From: Gammaproteobacteria bacterium | GTDB lineage: Bacteria > Pseudomonadota > Gammaproteobacteria > Steroidobacterales > Woeseiaceae | Direction of reading: 5' to 3' | Length of the DNA stretch: 64,000 nucleotides | Assembly: GCA_009937615.1 (NCBI GenBank) | Contig: JAACFB010000004.1 | Location: 1 to 64,000 of the forward strand | Shown: positions 25,270 through 35,716 of the stretch, piece by piece | Numbering within the stretch: the first letter of the stretch is position 1 | Layout: every line of letters begins with the position of its first letter | Notes under the pieces: generated by a model | What the model saw: the letters and a program-made list of their open reading frames with translations, nothing else | The model's database searches: none | What the model was told of the DNA's origin: nothing | Position numbers and translations under genes: made by a program

Positions 25270-26748
25270 ATGACGACATCTTCAGAATCGCCTGATTATT
25301 CGGCCAGCCGCTATCAATTGGCCGGGCGCATCCTCGGCCCCGTCGTGTTCGTCCTGATGCTCGCGACGGATCAGTGGCAGGACGTGATGAACCCGCTGGC
25401 CTGGAGGGCGGCGGCCGTCGGACTGTGGATGGCCGTTTGGTGGGCCACCGAGGCGATACCGGTTCCGGTCACGGCATTCCTGCCACTGGTGTTGTTCGAG
25501 CCGCTTGGGATCACGCCCCTGAAGGAAGCGGCATCGCACTATGCGAACCCGACGATTTACCTTTTCTTCGGCGGCTTCTTGATGGCGCTTGCGCTTGAAC
25601 GCTGGAATCTGCACCGGCGTATTGCGCTCGCGATTCTCGAACGAACCGGCACCAATGGCCGCCGCCTGATTGGTGGTTTCATGCTCGTCTGCGCGGGCCT
25701 GAGCATGTGGATGACCAATACGTCAACAACGATGATGCTGCTGCCGATCGTACTGTCGGTCACCGGCGTGATTCGCGACAACCTGACCGACCTGAACGAA
25801 AAGCAGCACAGTGACTTCCAGATTGCGATGCTGCTCGGTCTCGCCTACTCGGCAAGTATAGGTGGCCTCGCGACGCTCGTTGGTACACCGCCGAATGCCC
25901 TGTTGATAGGCTACCTCGCGGAAAACTACGGGCTCGAGATCAGTTTCGCGCGCTGGATGGCTGTCGGCATACCGGTCACATTCGTCATGCTGCCGGTCGC
26001 CTGGCTGTTGCTCACGCGTTTCCTGTATCCGGTGCACATACCTGCCAGCGCGGCTGTTCAGGCACACTTAAGTGAGCTGCGCAGAGAACTCGGGCCGATG
26101 ACAATTCCCGAGAAGCGGGTCGCCGTAATCTTCATTGCGCTGATCCTGTCCTGGATGTTCAGGAAACCGGTGACCGGCCTGCTCGGAATTACGGGCGTTT
26201 CGGACGCCGGTATCGTCATGACTGCGGCTCTGCTGCTGTTTGTGCTGCCGAGCGGCAGTGCTTCGCGTGGCCCGTTGATGACCTGGGAAGACGCGGTGCG
26301 CATTCCCTGGGGTGTGCTGGTCCTGTTTGGCGGTGGGCTTAGCCTCGCGGCTGCCGTGTCAAACACGGGGCTCGCGCTTTGGCTTGGCGAGAGCCTGGCG
26401 CCGCTCAACGCGTTCGGGCTCGCGGCGCTGGTGATTGCAGCAGTAACCCTCGTCATCTTTCTTACTGAACTCACTAGCAACCTGGCGACGGTGGCCACGC
26501 TGCTGCCCGTGATGGGCGCGATCGCAGTGCAGGCCGGGCTGCCGCCACTTTACCTGACTGTACCGATCACGATTGCCGCGAGCTGCGCATTCATGCTGCC
26601 GGTCGCGACGCCACCGAACGCGATCGTGTTCGCGACGGGTCGCGTGTCGATTCCACAGATGGTCCGTGCGGGAATCGCGCTGAATCTGATCGGCATAGTG
26701 ATAGTGACGCTGATCGCGCTGTTTCTCGCGCCGAATGTTCTGATCTAG
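25270..26748 (+). CDS. DASS-family (SLC13) sodium/dicarboxylate symporter
   Basis: An inner-membrane protein of 492 residues with about 12 hydrophobic segments. Two Ser-Asn-Thr type motifs that form the sodium and carboxylate site are seen: MTNTSTTMMLLP near residue 150 and LTSNLATVATLLP near 402. A TTGACA box lies about 115 bases upstream. Substrates of the family are succinate, malate, citrate or sulfate; which one is not resolved. Confidence 0.88.
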   Translation: MTTSSESPDYSASRYQLAGRILGPVVFVLMLATDQWQDVMNPLAWRAAAVGLWMAVWWATEAIPVPVTAFLPLVLFEPLGITPLKEAASHYANPTIYLFFGGFLMALALERWNLHRRIALAILERTGTNGRRLIGGFMLVCAGLSMWMTNTSTTMMLLPIVLSVTGVIRDNLTDLNEKQHSDFQIAMLLGLAYSASIGGLATLVGTPPNALLIGYLAENYGLEISFARWMAVGIPVTFVMLPVAWLLLTRFLYPVHIPASAAVQAHLSELRRELGPMTIPEKRVAVIFIALILSWMFRKPVTGLLGITGVSDAGIVMTAALLLFVLPSGSASRGPLMTWEDAVRIPWGVLVLFGGGLSLAAAVSNTGLALWLGESLAPLNAFGLAALVIAAVTLVIFLTELTSNLATVATLLPVMGAIAVQAGLPPLYLTVPITIAASCAFMLPVATPPNAIVFATGRVSIPQMVRAGIALNLIGIVIVTLIALFLAPNVLI

Positions 26749-27148
26749 ATTTGTTCATACTGAATTTCGATAACAAACCACGCGCCTCGTAGTGACCGTT
26801 CGCGCGTTCGGTCGCTGGGTAGATGCTTTGCAGAGCAGTGGATGACTCGAATGCCGGCCGGTCGCGAGATCGGGTTCGGGAAGCTTGTGCAACCTGCGAG
26901 ACGATGTGACGACGACACTCAAGCTCGACACCGCGGCAGCGCTGATATCGGCAAGCACCTGACAAATAAACCTTCTTTCTGGGTTCTTATCTGTTACAGT
27001 TCGCTCCGTCCTGGCGCACATCGGTCTGCGCCACTCACTCCGACACCGCAATTCCGCGACCTCGGAGTCACTATTTAGAATTCCAGTCTGGGCCGAACCA
27101 TGCATGGCATACCCTGCAGTGGGTCAGACGTTTTCGGAGTAACAATCA
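26749..27148. other. Intergenic region upstream of rhlE (400 bases)
   Basis: No supported gene. Short open frames on both strands lack ribosome sites and family features. The region must hold the rhlE promoter and leader; CGGAGTAA at 27135-27142 is a ribosome site for rhlE. No terminator with a clear T-run was found after the transporter gene. Confidence 0.5.
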
Positions 27149-28408
27149 ATGTTATTTAACCAACTCGGCCTGTCGGCCGAATTGCTTCGTGCTGTCGATG
27201 AACAGGGTTACAAAGAAGCTACCCCAATCCAGCGTGAAGCTATTCCTCTTATCCTCAAAGGCCGCGACGTGCTGGCCGGCGCCCAGACGGGCACGGGCAA
27301 AACTGCGGGCTTTACGCTGCCGCTGTTGCATCGACTGCAAACGAGGCCCTCCGGGCCCCGGCGCATTCGCGCACTGATTTTGACCCCGACGCGCGAGCTT
27401 GCTGCGCAGGTCAGCGAAAGTGTCCGTACCTACGGACGCCACCTGCCAATACGCGCCACACAGATCTATGGCGGGGTCAGCATACGGCCGCAAATCGAAA
27501 AACTGCGCCAGGGCGTCGACATCGTTGTCGCTACGCCCGGCCGCCTGCTGGATCACATGCAGCAGAAAACCATCGACCTGTCACAGGTCGAGGTTCTGGT
27601 GCTGGACGAAGCCGATCGCATGCTCGATATGGGCTTTATTCGCGACATTCGCAAAGTGCTTAAAGCGTTGCCGGTGCAGCGCCAGAACCTGTTGTTCTCG
27701 GCGACGTTTTCGGAGGACATCCGGCGACTTGCCGCTGACCTCTTGAATCAGCCGACTGAGATCCAGGTTTCTCCACGAAACACGACGGTAGAGCGCATCA
27801 AACAGCTTGTGCACCCGGTCGACAAGAGCAGAAAGCGCGAACTGTTGTCGCATCGGATCGGCAAGGAAAACTGGAGCCAGGTGCTCGTTTTTACGCGCAC
27901 GAAACATGGCGCGAACCGCCTCGCAGGGCAGCTGACCGGAGATGGTCTCAATGCGGCTGCGATTCACGGCAATAAATCGCAGGGAGCGCGCACCAAGGCG
28001 CTCGCCGATTTCAAAGCGGGCCGTGTCCGCGTGCTTGTCGCAACCGACATCGCCGCGCGCGGGCTCGACATCGACAAGCTGCCGCATGTCGTGAATTTCG
28101 AGCTTCCGCATGTGCCTGAAGACTATGTGCATCGCATAGGTCGTACGGCGAGAGCAGGGCTGGATGGCCATGCGGTTTCACTCGTTTGTGTCGATGAGCA
28201 AAGGCTGCTGCGCGATATCGAAAAGCTGCTGAACACGAAGATCGAGAAGCAGATCCTGCCCGGTTACGAGCCGGACAGCCGCATCAAGGCCGAGCCGATC
28301 CAGATCGGCCGGCCGCGGCGTGCAGGCGGGCAGAAAAACTCGTCGCGAAACAAGCCTCGCGGTGGCAAGCCGAATGCGCGCCGCGGCCAGGGCAGGCGAT
28401 CAGCGTAA
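27149..28408 (+). CDS. rhlE: DEAD-box ATP-dependent RNA helicase, RhlE type
   Basis: 419 residues with the full DEAD-box set: Q motif [10 protein letters not shown] (25-34), Walker [43 protein letters not shown], and [10 protein letters not shown]. The C-terminal tail is basic and low in complexity ([14 protein letters not shown]), the RNA-binding type of tail in RhlE. It acts in ribosome assembly and RNA turnover. Its stop overlaps the stop of the convergent aldehyde dehydrogenase by nine bases. Confidence 0.92.
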   Translation: MLFNQLGLSAELLRAVDEQGYKEATPIQREAIPLILKGRDVLAGAQTGTGKTAGFTLPLLHRLQTRPSGPRRIRALILTPTRELAAQVSESVRTYGRHLPIRATQIYGGVSIRPQIEKLRQGVDIVVATPGRLLDHMQQKTIDLSQVEVLVLDEADRMLDMGFIRDIRKVLKALPVQRQNLLFSATFSEDIRRLAADLLNQPTEIQVSPRNTTVERIKQLVHPVDKSRKRELLSHRIGKENWSQVLVFTRTKHGANRLAGQLTGDGLNAAAIHGNKSQGARTKALADFKAGRVRVLVATDIAARGLDIDKLPHVVNFELPHVPEDYVHRIGRTARAGLDGHAVSLVCVDEQRLLRDIEKLLNTKIEKQILPGYEPDSRIKAEPIQIGRPRRAGGQKNSSRNKPRGGKPNARRGQGRRSA

Positions 28409-29860
28409 CCGCGATTTGATCGTTTTCGCGTGCAGGCTCGTCATCGGGAAGTTGAGGGCAAGCCGTACCAGTTTCGCGCCAAGATTGCTTTGTTCGTAAA
28501 CGGCGCGAGGATTGGAGAAACGGCGAAATCCTTCGATGCCATGATAGCGGCCGGTGCCCGAGTTGCCGACGCCACCGAACGGTAACTCATGCTGCATGAA
28601 GTGCATGATGACGTCGTTGCTTACGGCGCCACCGGACGAGGTCGTGTCGAGAACGGTGCGCCATTCAGCCTTGTCTTCGCCAAAGTAGTATAGCGCCAGG
28701 GGTTTGGGCCGCGAGTTGATAAGGTCGATGGCTTCGGCAAGTTCCGAGTAGGTCCGAATTAGCATAACCGGTCCGAATATCTCTTCCTGTGCAATGACCA
28801 TATCGTCCGTTACGCCGAGCACGAACGTAACGGGCAGTTTGTGCGCCGCGTCCGGAAACGTTTCATTGCCGGGATTCACCTCGACAATCTGCGCCCCTTT
28901 CGCGCGGGCATCGTCGAGATAGCCGCGGACGCGTTCGTAATGCCGCCGGTTGACGAAGCTGACGTAATGATCGTTATCCACCATCGTCGGAAACATCTTG
29001 GCCACAATAGTTTCTGCAGCCTCGATGAATTCCGACTCGGAGCCCGCGGGGACGAAGGCGAAGTCCGGCGCGAGACAGACCTGTCCACCGTTGAGGACCT
29101 TGCCCCACATGATGCGACGCGCTGCTTCTGCGATATCCGCGCTGCGGCTGATAATGACGGGTGACTTGCCGCCGAGTTCGAGCGTGACGGGCGTCAGGTT
29201 TTTTGCGGCTTCCATGGAAATAATTCTTGCGAGTGCCGGCGAGCCCGTGAACATCAGGTGATCGAACGGTAATTTCGGGAAAGCCACGGCAAGATCGAAG
29301 CCGCCTGCGAAAGCGGCGAGTTCGGTTTCATCAAAGTACTCGCTGATCGCATCGGCAAGCGCCTGCGACGTCAGCGGGGTCTGGTCGGATGGCTTGACGA
29401 TCACGCGGTTACCGGCGCCGAATGCGGCGCCGAGCATCGACAGCGACAGCTGCACCGGAAAATTCCACGGTGAAATGTTGCCGATCACGCCCAATGGCTC
29501 ATAGTGAACTCTCGACTTGCCGCCAAGCAGCCCGAGAGGAAAAGTCGATGCGCGCGGTTCGCCGCGCATGAAGCGTGCAACCCTTTTGCGGTCCAGCTTG
29601 AGGCCGTCCACAAGGCCCGTCATATCGATGGCCTTGCCGAGCAGCGGGTCCCGCGAACCGTAGTCCGCGTGCGTTGCTTCCGCAAACGTATCCGCGTTCT
29701 TGATGACCATTGCAATGACGCGAGATATGCGGTCGACGCGGGTCTTCAGGTCGGGTTCGCCATTGTCGCGAACCAGCTTTTGCTGCGCGTCGAAAACCCG
29801 ATGCAGCCGGTCGATAAGCGGGCCGTCGGATGACTGGGCAATCTCGGTGCTGGCAACCAT
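28400..29860 (-). CDS. Aldehyde dehydrogenase, coniferyl-aldehyde dehydrogenase type
   Basis: A 486-residue NAD(P)-dependent enzyme. Catalytic residues N133 (WNFP), E228 ([10 protein letters not shown]) and C262 (GGQVCLAPD) are all in place, and a C-terminal [16 protein letters not shown] closes the active site. The short N-terminus and the CLAPD motif match the class of coniferyl and medium-chain aldehyde dehydrogenases (CalB, fatty aldehyde class). The substrate is inferred. The symporter gene behind it on the same strand starts 55 bases further right. Confidence 0.88.
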   Translation of the reverse strand: MVASTEIAQSSDGPLIDRLHRVFDAQQKLVRDNGEPDLKTRVDRISRVIAMVIKNADTFAEATHADYGSRDPLLGKAIDMTGLVDGLKLDRKRVARFMRGEPRASTFPLGLLGGKSRVHYEPLGVIGNISPWNFPVQLSLSMLGAAFGAGNRVIVKPSDQTPLTSQALADAISEYFDETELAAFAGGFDLAVAFPKLPFDHLMFTGSPALARIISMEAAKNLTPVTLELGGKSPVIISRSADIAEAARRIMWGKVLNGGQVCLAPDFAFVPAGSESEFIEAAETIVAKMFPTMVDNDHYVSFVNRRHYERVRGYLDDARAKGAQIVEVNPGNETFPDAAHKLPVTFVLGVTDDMVIAQEEIFGPVMLIRTYSELAEAIDLINSRPKPLALYYFGEDKAEWRTVLDTTSSGGAVSNDVIMHFMQHELPFGGVGNSGTGRYHGIEGFRRFSNPRAVYEQSNLGAKLVRLALNFPMTSLHAKTIKSRLR

Positions 29861-29915
29861 TATTTTCGTCTCTTTTCCGCTGGGTTCGAAAGGTTATTGT
29901 GCCACGGACCTGGTG

Positions 29916-31643
29916 TCAGGCGTAGAAGCGCCGCATGGCCCACTGTGCGAACAGCCCGCCGCAGACGATGACTCCACCGAAAGCGATCGCCAAAAACAGT
30001 TCCCAGGTCCAGACGACAAAAGGCCAGGATCCCGTAACAGCGCCCGTCGCAAGCTGGTAAGGGCGGGCATAGAAGATGACGAGAAGTACTGACAGCACGG
30101 TGCCAAGGAGCATCATGAACCTGGGCCAGATCATTGTGAGCTGTGCCGCTTTTGCGTCGGTGAGTTCGGGCGGCGGGACATGCAAAGACTCGCGGTAATC
30201 GTTCTCTTCGGCCGTGACTGTCGTTGCTGACGATACGGCTATTACCGTGACGAGACTGATCACGAAACCGAGCAGCAGCGGGTCGAGCCAGGCGGGCAGG
30301 GAGATGATATTCAGCAAGACCAGGGATTTCGGAATCACGTAGCCGATGAATCCGGTGACGAGACCCCAGAACGCTCCCGCTTCGGTGATCTTTTTACTCC
30401 AGACGCTCATGAAGGCTACCGGGCCCCAGGACGCGGCAAACATGGTCGCAACCATGAATGTGATCCAGAAAACATCCGGCGGCACCACCATCGCGAACGC
30501 CAGCGTGACCAGGCCGACCGCGAGCATCGTTATCCGGCTGACCTTCAGGCGGCTGGAATCACTGGCCGCAGGGTCGTCGATGACATCGTTGCTGATTGCG
30601 AATCCAATCAGCGTCATAAACGTCGATGCTGACGACAAACCGGCCGACACGATACCAGCCAGCAGGATGGCGCCCACGACCGTCGGCATCGCGTTATTGG
30701 CGGCCCATATCATTGCCGTGTTGTTAGGTTCGATACTCGGATTCAGCAACGCGATCAATGGGCCGGAGATATAGACCGTCGGCCAGAGCACGGTCATGAC
30801 ACAGATCGTAATGCAGGCCGAACGGACAACGACGTGTTCGTCACGTGCCATCAGGTAGCGGCTCGACTGCCACGGGCTGATGCCGAACACGATGGCCCAG
30901 GCAACGGCCATGATTGCGGCCCAGGTCCACATGTCGGCCGTTGACGACCAGCTGCCCCCGGGTCCCGTGTAACCGTCGGCGCCGATGATGCCCGGACGCG
31001 GTTCGAAGTTGGCGAGCTGACTGATACTGTGGACCCACCCCCCGGCCGAATCGCTGATGAAGTAAACGGCCGTTATGCCGACGGTAGCGAACAGCAGGAA
31101 CATCAGCGTATCGGTGATGACGACGCCCCGTGACCCGGAATAGATCGTGAACGCGGTGTAGCCCGCCCAGACTGCGATCAGCGCCGTGGTATAGGAAATG
31201 TCGGTGACCCAGGTCACGATCAATGCTGCGCCCTGGGTAACGGTCATCAGGTATCCGCCGATGCCCAGTATGACCGTAAAGGCAGCGAAGACGCGCACGC
31301 GCCGGCTTTGGAAGCGGTTTCCAAAGAATTCCGCGACGGTCGCGGCCCGCGCGCGGCGAATGTAGCGGCCGAAGAACAGAGCGCCCACGATGTAGCCGAG
31401 CAGTGCGACGGCTGTAGAGAGAATGTGTGCCGCCGCGTAGCCGCTGTACGTAAAACCGACCTCACCGAGAAAGGTGTTGGTACCGACGACGCTCGCGACG
31501 AGCGTACCGACGATCAGGAATGTCGGTGCGCGCCGGCCGGCGACGAAATAGTCATCAAGATGCTTGACCTTGCGGCCGGCATAATTGCCGATCACAACGT
31601 AGACGAGCACGGCGACCGCGATGGCTATTGCGTAGGCGTTCAT
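29916..31643 (-). CDS. Sodium:solute symporter (SSS family)
   Basis: 575 residues with about 13 membrane segments. The N-terminus GRKVKHLDDYFVAGRRAP and FLGEVGFTYSGYAAAH are typical of the family, as is SAGLSSASTFMTLIGFAISND, which carries the Na+-site serines. A long acidic cytoplasmic segment near 490 precedes two last helices. Solutes transported by the family include amino acids, sugars and acetate; this one is not assigned. It precedes the aldehyde dehydrogenase on the same strand. Confidence 0.88.
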   Translation of the reverse strand: MNAYAIAIAVAVLVYVVIGNYAGRKVKHLDDYFVAGRRAPTFLIVGTLVASVVGTNTFLGEVGFTYSGYAAAHILSTAVALLGYIVGALFFGRYIRRARAATVAEFFGNRFQSRRVRVFAAFTVILGIGGYLMTVTQGAALIVTWVTDISYTTALIAVWAGYTAFTIYSGSRGVVITDTLMFLLFATVGITAVYFISDSAGGWVHSISQLANFEPRPGIIGADGYTGPGGSWSSTADMWTWAAIMAVAWAIVFGISPWQSSRYLMARDEHVVVRSACITICVMTVLWPTVYISGPLIALLNPSIEPNNTAMIWAANNAMPTVVGAILLAGIVSAGLSSASTFMTLIGFAISNDVIDDPAASDSSRLKVSRITMLAVGLVTLAFAMVVPPDVFWITFMVATMFAASWGPVAFMSVWSKKITEAGAFWGLVTGFIGYVIPKSLVLLNIISLPAWLDPLLLGFVISLVTVIAVSSATTVTAEENDYRESLHVPPPELTDAKAAQLTMIWPRFMMLLGTVLSVLLVIFYARPYQLATGAVTGSWPFVVWTWELFLAIAFGGVIVCGGLFAQWAMRRFYA

Positions 31644-31676
31644 GCCGCTTGCTTCGATTGAGTTCGCGGGTCCAAA

Positions 31677-32084
31677 TTAAAACAGCATCGGCCGCACGGC
31701 CATCCATATTGAATAACCGGCAGCGGCCAGTGTCACCAACATGGTGCCGCCGGCCCCGATGGCGCGGCCCGGATGGGCTATGTTGTCGTACCGGAGGCCG
31801 ATCGCGTGGGCGATTCTGGAAACGATCAGCAGCAGGCCCGCGAAGTGCAGGAATGTCGCCGAACCGCCATTGATTTCGATGATGCCCATCAGGATGAGGA
31901 TCATCGGCACGTACTCGAGAAAATTCTGGTGGACGCGCACGCGCTGAGCGAGCTCCGTGTTGGCGGGCTCTCCGAATAGCACCGAGATACCGGTCTTGCC
32001 ACGAAAAATGCCGGCCTGGGCGCTGAGAACCAAGGCGAAAATCGCCAGAATGCCGGCGTACAGTGCCGTTATGGGTAGTTGCAT
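31677..32084 (-). CDS. MAPEG-family membrane protein
   Basis: 135 residues and four membrane segments, with RVRVHQNFLEYVPMILILMG and RIAHAIGLR, the MAPEG (membrane-associated eicosanoid and glutathione metabolism) signature. Bacterial members are membrane glutathione transferase relatives of uncertain substrate. It lies 33 bases upstream of the symporter gene on the same strand and may share its transcript. A second MAPEG protein is encoded at 43909-44382. Confidence 0.85.
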   Translation of the reverse strand: MQLPITALYAGILAIFALVLSAQAGIFRGKTGISVLFGEPANTELAQRVRVHQNFLEYVPMILILMGIIEINGGSATFLHFAGLLLIVSRIAHAIGLRYDNIAHPGRAIGAGGTMLVTLAAAGYSIWMAVRPMLF

Positions 32085-32200
32085 GACCCGTTCCTCCTGC
32101 TTTTCTTGTTCTGATGGAACAACCCCATTGTGCCACGGTCGGAAACCCCGGTAATCTCCGAAACTGAAGAGGGGCCGAGTTCATCGTCCCGGGTTGGACG

Positions 32201-32280
32201 TTGATCTAAATCTCTGGAATTATTTTTACTGTAAATCAATTATTTAAAGACTAATCTTAAACAAAAATCTATTTAATTGA
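32201..32280. promoter_or_regulatory. AT-rich leader with an 11-bp palindrome
   Basis: A strongly AT-rich stretch in otherwise GC-rich DNA, upstream of the Tat-signal epimerase gene. TTTAC-T-GTAAA at 32225-32235 is a perfect palindrome and a candidate operator. The region also separates the divergent MAPEG gene at 32084. Confidence 0.45.
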
Positions 32281-32306
32281 CGCTGACTTGGGAGGATTTC
32301 AGACTC

Positions 32307-33389
32307 ATGACGACACGCAGGGAGTTCATTGGAGCCAGCGCGGCACTGCTGGCGGCAGGGTCGGTGAGCGCAGCCGCGAAGCCGGGGCCGGCCAGTCACA
32401 AGCTCGATATCCTGTTCCTGGGCGGCACAGGTTTCATCGGGCCGCACCAGATCCGCTATGCGCTCGCTCGCGGACATACGGTCAGCATGTTCAATCGCGG
32501 CCGTAACAGCGGTCTTTACGGGGATCGGGTCGAAGAACTGATCGGCAACCGGGATGCCAATATCGATGACGGCCTCAGGGTACTCGAGGGCCAGCGGCGC
32601 TGGGACGTCGTGGTCGACAACTCGGGCTACGTGCCTCGTCATGTGCGCGACTCCGCCGAATTGCTCAAGGATCGCTGCGGCCGCTACGTGTATACCTCGA
32701 CGGTTGCCGTCTATGACTTCGAAAAGTCACCGAGCGTTGATAACGAGGGGCCTCTGCTCGCGGCGCCGGTACCGTCAACCGAGGACGTAACCTGGGAGAC
32801 ATACGGCCCGCTGAAAGCCGAATGCGACCGGATCGTGCAGTCGATTTTCGGCGATCGGGCGACGATCGTGCGGCCCACCTACATCGTCGGGCCGGGCGAC
32901 AGCACGGATCGATTCACTTACTGGATCGAGCGGTTCCATCGCGGCGGCGACATCGTCTGCCCGCCCGGCCCCGGGATCGAGGCCCAGTGGATCGATGTGC
33001 GGGACCTGTGTCACTGGCTTGTGAACCTTGCGGAGAATGATACGGCGGGCATCTTCAACGGCGTCGGGCCCGCATCGGCGGTTACGATCGAACAGCTGAT
33101 GTACGGACTGCGCGCTTTCTCGAGTGCGCCGACTCGTCTGCATTGGCCGACGTCCGATCTCGTGGGGGAACTCGAGTTTGCTACGCCGATGTTCGGCAAT
33201 TCTGGTGGTTCGATTCATGTCGACGCCCGTTCGGCAGTCGCATCGGGGCTGACGTACCGTTCGCTTGCAGATACCGTGCGCGACGCACACGAGTGGTGGA
33301 TGGCACAGCCCGAGGAACGCCGCTCAAATCCACGTGGCTGGCCGACAGCGGAACAGGAAGCGGCTGTTCTTGCACGGCTGGCGGCTTAG
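32307..33389 (+). CDS. NAD-dependent epimerase/dehydratase-like protein with a Tat signal
   Basis: 360 residues. MTTRREFIGASAALLAAG is a twin-arginine export signal (RR at 4-5). The mature part is an extended short-chain dehydrogenase: nucleotide loop GGTGFIG (39-45), SGY and TSTVAVYD strands, and YGPLK as the YxxxK motif. ATG 32307 has GGGAGGA upstream and gives the proper signal; the frame begins earlier at 32277. Export of a Rossmann-fold enzyme with bound cofactor is known for a few families (GFO/IDH type). The substrate is unknown. Confidence 0.8.
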   Translation: MTTRREFIGASAALLAAGSVSAAAKPGPASHKLDILFLGGTGFIGPHQIRYALARGHTVSMFNRGRNSGLYGDRVEELIGNRDANIDDGLRVLEGQRRWDVVVDNSGYVPRHVRDSAELLKDRCGRYVYTSTVAVYDFEKSPSVDNEGPLLAAPVPSTEDVTWETYGPLKAECDRIVQSIFGDRATIVRPTYIVGPGDSTDRFTYWIERFHRGGDIVCPPGPGIEAQWIDVRDLCHWLVNLAENDTAGIFNGVGPASAVTIEQLMYGLRAFSSAPTRLHWPTSDLVGELEFATPMFGNSGGSIHVDARSAVASGLTYRSLADTVRDAHEWWMAQPEERRSNPRGWPTAEQEAAVLARLAA

Positions 33390-33582
33390 GCAAAATCAAT
33401 CGGGGTTTCATAGCAACCGGTCAGCGCCGGTGCGGGTCCCCCGGTTGACGACTGCACGATGGCGAAACGCGGGTGGCGCGCCGGTGAGTGATCAGGATTT
33501 CGCTGACGAGCCTGTAACGCCGCAGGTCAGAGAAACAGAGCTTCAATGTATCGCTAGAGTCAAAAAGACAAGGGACTTTGTT

Positions 33583-35349
33583 ATGCCTTCCGCACTGTTC
33601 AGCTTCAGACCGGCCGTCCTGCTTATGCTCGGGCTTGCTCTGTCCGCCTGTGGCCAGGAACCGGACGTTGCGGCGCCGGCGCAGCGAAACATCGAAACGA
33701 TTGCCGACGAATATCTCGAGGCAATGCTCCAGCGCTACCCGACAATGGGCACCTACTATGCGATTCCGGGCGCAAGGCATGACGACCTGTTCGATAATTC
33801 GCTGGTTGCGGGCGATGCATGGGGCCTCAAACAGGATGCGTGGATCGCAGAACTCGATGCCATCACTGCACCAACTGAAATCGGCAGTCGAGACTGGACG
33901 ACGTTCGGAATCCTCTACGAGGAAATCGCAAGCTCAATCGCGACACGGGTATGTCGCAGCGAGCTATGGTACGCGAGTTCTGCGACGGCCTGGCATACGG
34001 ACCTGCCATTCGTATTTGATCTCCAGCCGCTCGAGACCCCCGAGCTTCGGGAGCAGGCGATTGTTCGCCTCGGTAAGGTCCCCGCGTATATCGACACGGA
34101 AATCGAGAATCTTCGGCGGGGTCTCGAGCTTGGATACAGCGCGCCGCGGGTCACGGTAGAGGACGTGCCGGGAGAAATCAGGGCGCTGCTTGATGGCGAC
34201 AACCCCTTCGTTAACATGATCCGGCGCGCCGGTGATGCTGAATTCGAAGTCCGCGTCCGCGAGGTTTTCGACGAGCAGATCGCGCCGGCTATCGAGCGGT
34301 TCGCCGCGTTCATCGAGGTTGAGTACCTTGCGGGCGCGCGTGCAGAGATCGCGCTGTCTGCCAATCCGGACGGGGCTGAGTGTTATCCCGCACTTGTGCG
34401 GTCGTTCACGACAATCGCGCCGCCTGCCGACAAGATTCATGCGGTCGGTCTCGAGCAGATCGAAGCGATACGTGCCGAGATGCGGGAAATTATTGGCGAG
34501 CACTTCGGCGGCGAAGATGTCAGCGCATTTCTGCGAAGGATCAATAACGATCCTCAATTCACCTATCGCGATGAAGACGCGGTGCTGCAGCACTCTCTGG
34601 ACACCCTTGATGCGGTGCGCGACCGGATGTCCGAAGCGTTTAATTTGCTGCCAAAAGCCGATGTGCTGATCAAGCCATACCCGGAGTTCAGGGGCACGGC
34701 GACCGGCGAGTACCAGTCGTCGTCGGAGGATGGCACACGCCCAGGTATTTTTTATATACCGGTTACGGATCCGCAGCATCGGTCGCGCGCAGGACAGCAA
34801 ACATTCCTGCATCATGAAACCTATCCGGGGCATCATCTTCAGGGCGCAATTGCGCTGGAGCTTGGCGATCGCGTGCATACGCTGGCACGTTATCTGTGGA
34901 ATGCGGGCTACGGGGAGGGCTGGGCGCTTTACAGCGAGCGGCTGGCCGATGAAATGGGGTTGTACAGCGAGCCACTCGACCGCTTGGGGATGTTATCGGA
35001 TCAGGCTGCGCGCGCCTCGCGCCTGGTTATCGATACGGGCCTGCATACACAGGGCTGGACCCGGCAACAGGCAGTTGACTATATGCTGGCGAATACGGCG
35101 TGGTCGGCAGTCGATATCGAGAGCGAAATAAATCGCTATATCGCCTGGCCAGGTCAGGCCGTGAGCTACATGCTCGGCATGCTGGAATTTCGTCTGTTAC
35201 GCGAGTTAGCCGAAGAGCAGCTGGGGGATAACTTTTCTATTCGTGAATTTCACGACCGTGTGCTCGAAAACGGCAGCGTGACTTTGCCAATGCTGGGCGA
35301 AGCGGTCGCGGCATGGATAATCGCTAAACAAGCTGAAACGCAAAACTGA
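33583..35349 (+). CDS. DUF885-family lipoprotein, probable metallopeptidase-like enzyme
   Basis: 588 residues. A signal with lipobox (LGLALSAC, Cys near 24) predicts a lipid-anchored protein. The C-terminal half holds HHETYPGHHLQ and EGWALYSERLADEMG, the two segments that mark DUF885 and resemble a zinc HExxH-type site. ATG 33583 is preferred to the upstream frame, which overlaps the previous gene. Members are thought to be secreted carboxypeptidase-like enzymes, but proof is limited. Confidence 0.82.
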   Translation: MPSALFSFRPAVLLMLGLALSACGQEPDVAAPAQRNIETIADEYLEAMLQRYPTMGTYYAIPGARHDDLFDNSLVAGDAWGLKQDAWIAELDAITAPTEIGSRDWTTFGILYEEIASSIATRVCRSELWYASSATAWHTDLPFVFDLQPLETPELREQAIVRLGKVPAYIDTEIENLRRGLELGYSAPRVTVEDVPGEIRALLDGDNPFVNMIRRAGDAEFEVRVREVFDEQIAPAIERFAAFIEVEYLAGARAEIALSANPDGAECYPALVRSFTTIAPPADKIHAVGLEQIEAIRAEMREIIGEHFGGEDVSAFLRRINNDPQFTYRDEDAVLQHSLDTLDAVRDRMSEAFNLLPKADVLIKPYPEFRGTATGEYQSSSEDGTRPGIFYIPVTDPQHRSRAGQQTFLHHETYPGHHLQGAIALELGDRVHTLARYLWNAGYGEGWALYSERLADEMGLYSEPLDRLGMLSDQAARASRLVIDTGLHTQGWTRQQAVDYMLANTAWSAVDIESEINRYIAWPGQAVSYMLGMLEFRLLRELAEEQLGDNFSIREFHDRVLENGSVTLPMLGEAVAAWIIAKQAETQN

Positions 35350-35716
35350 TGATAGCCGCAAGGCGGCCTGTCGTGCGCCGTACTGCGCGGCCGAAATCCG
35401 TAAGAGTGTCGATCTCGTCCTCGCGGAGGCCGGCCCGTGAGGCAGGTGTGCATCAAGCACACGGACAGAGTTGCCGTGCCGGCCGCCAAATGCATTGTTA
35501 TCGTTTATCGGGTTTTCGCGTCGCCTTGCCACGATTACACCCGGAGATGGAAACTGAGGAATACCGAGCAATCAATGTATTCGTGCCTGACAGGCCCAGG
35601 ACAGTCTTGCATTCGGCGTTACCTTCCTCTCTGAAAAGACGTCCGGGTTATTTTGCTAAAATACAGCTGAATCCTTTCATCTCAGGCCAGGGCCTTTTCT
35701 TCCGGAGAAGCAGACG
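35350..35716. other. Intergenic region (367 bases)
   Basis: No supported gene. Short open frames here lack family features. A short GCCGC-AA-GGCGGC hairpin lies near 35356-35368, directly after the DUF885 stop. TTGCTAAAATACAG near 35651-35665 could be part of the promoter for the gene at 35717. Confidence 0.4.

Noticed and set aside
26755-27105. 116-codon minus-strand frame upstream of rhlE
   Set aside because: Arg/Ser/Thr-rich text without motif or ribosome site; most likely non-coding leader.
33964-34878. 304-codon antisense frame over the DUF885 gene
   Set aside because: Covers the conserved DUF885 region in antisense and has no independent support.
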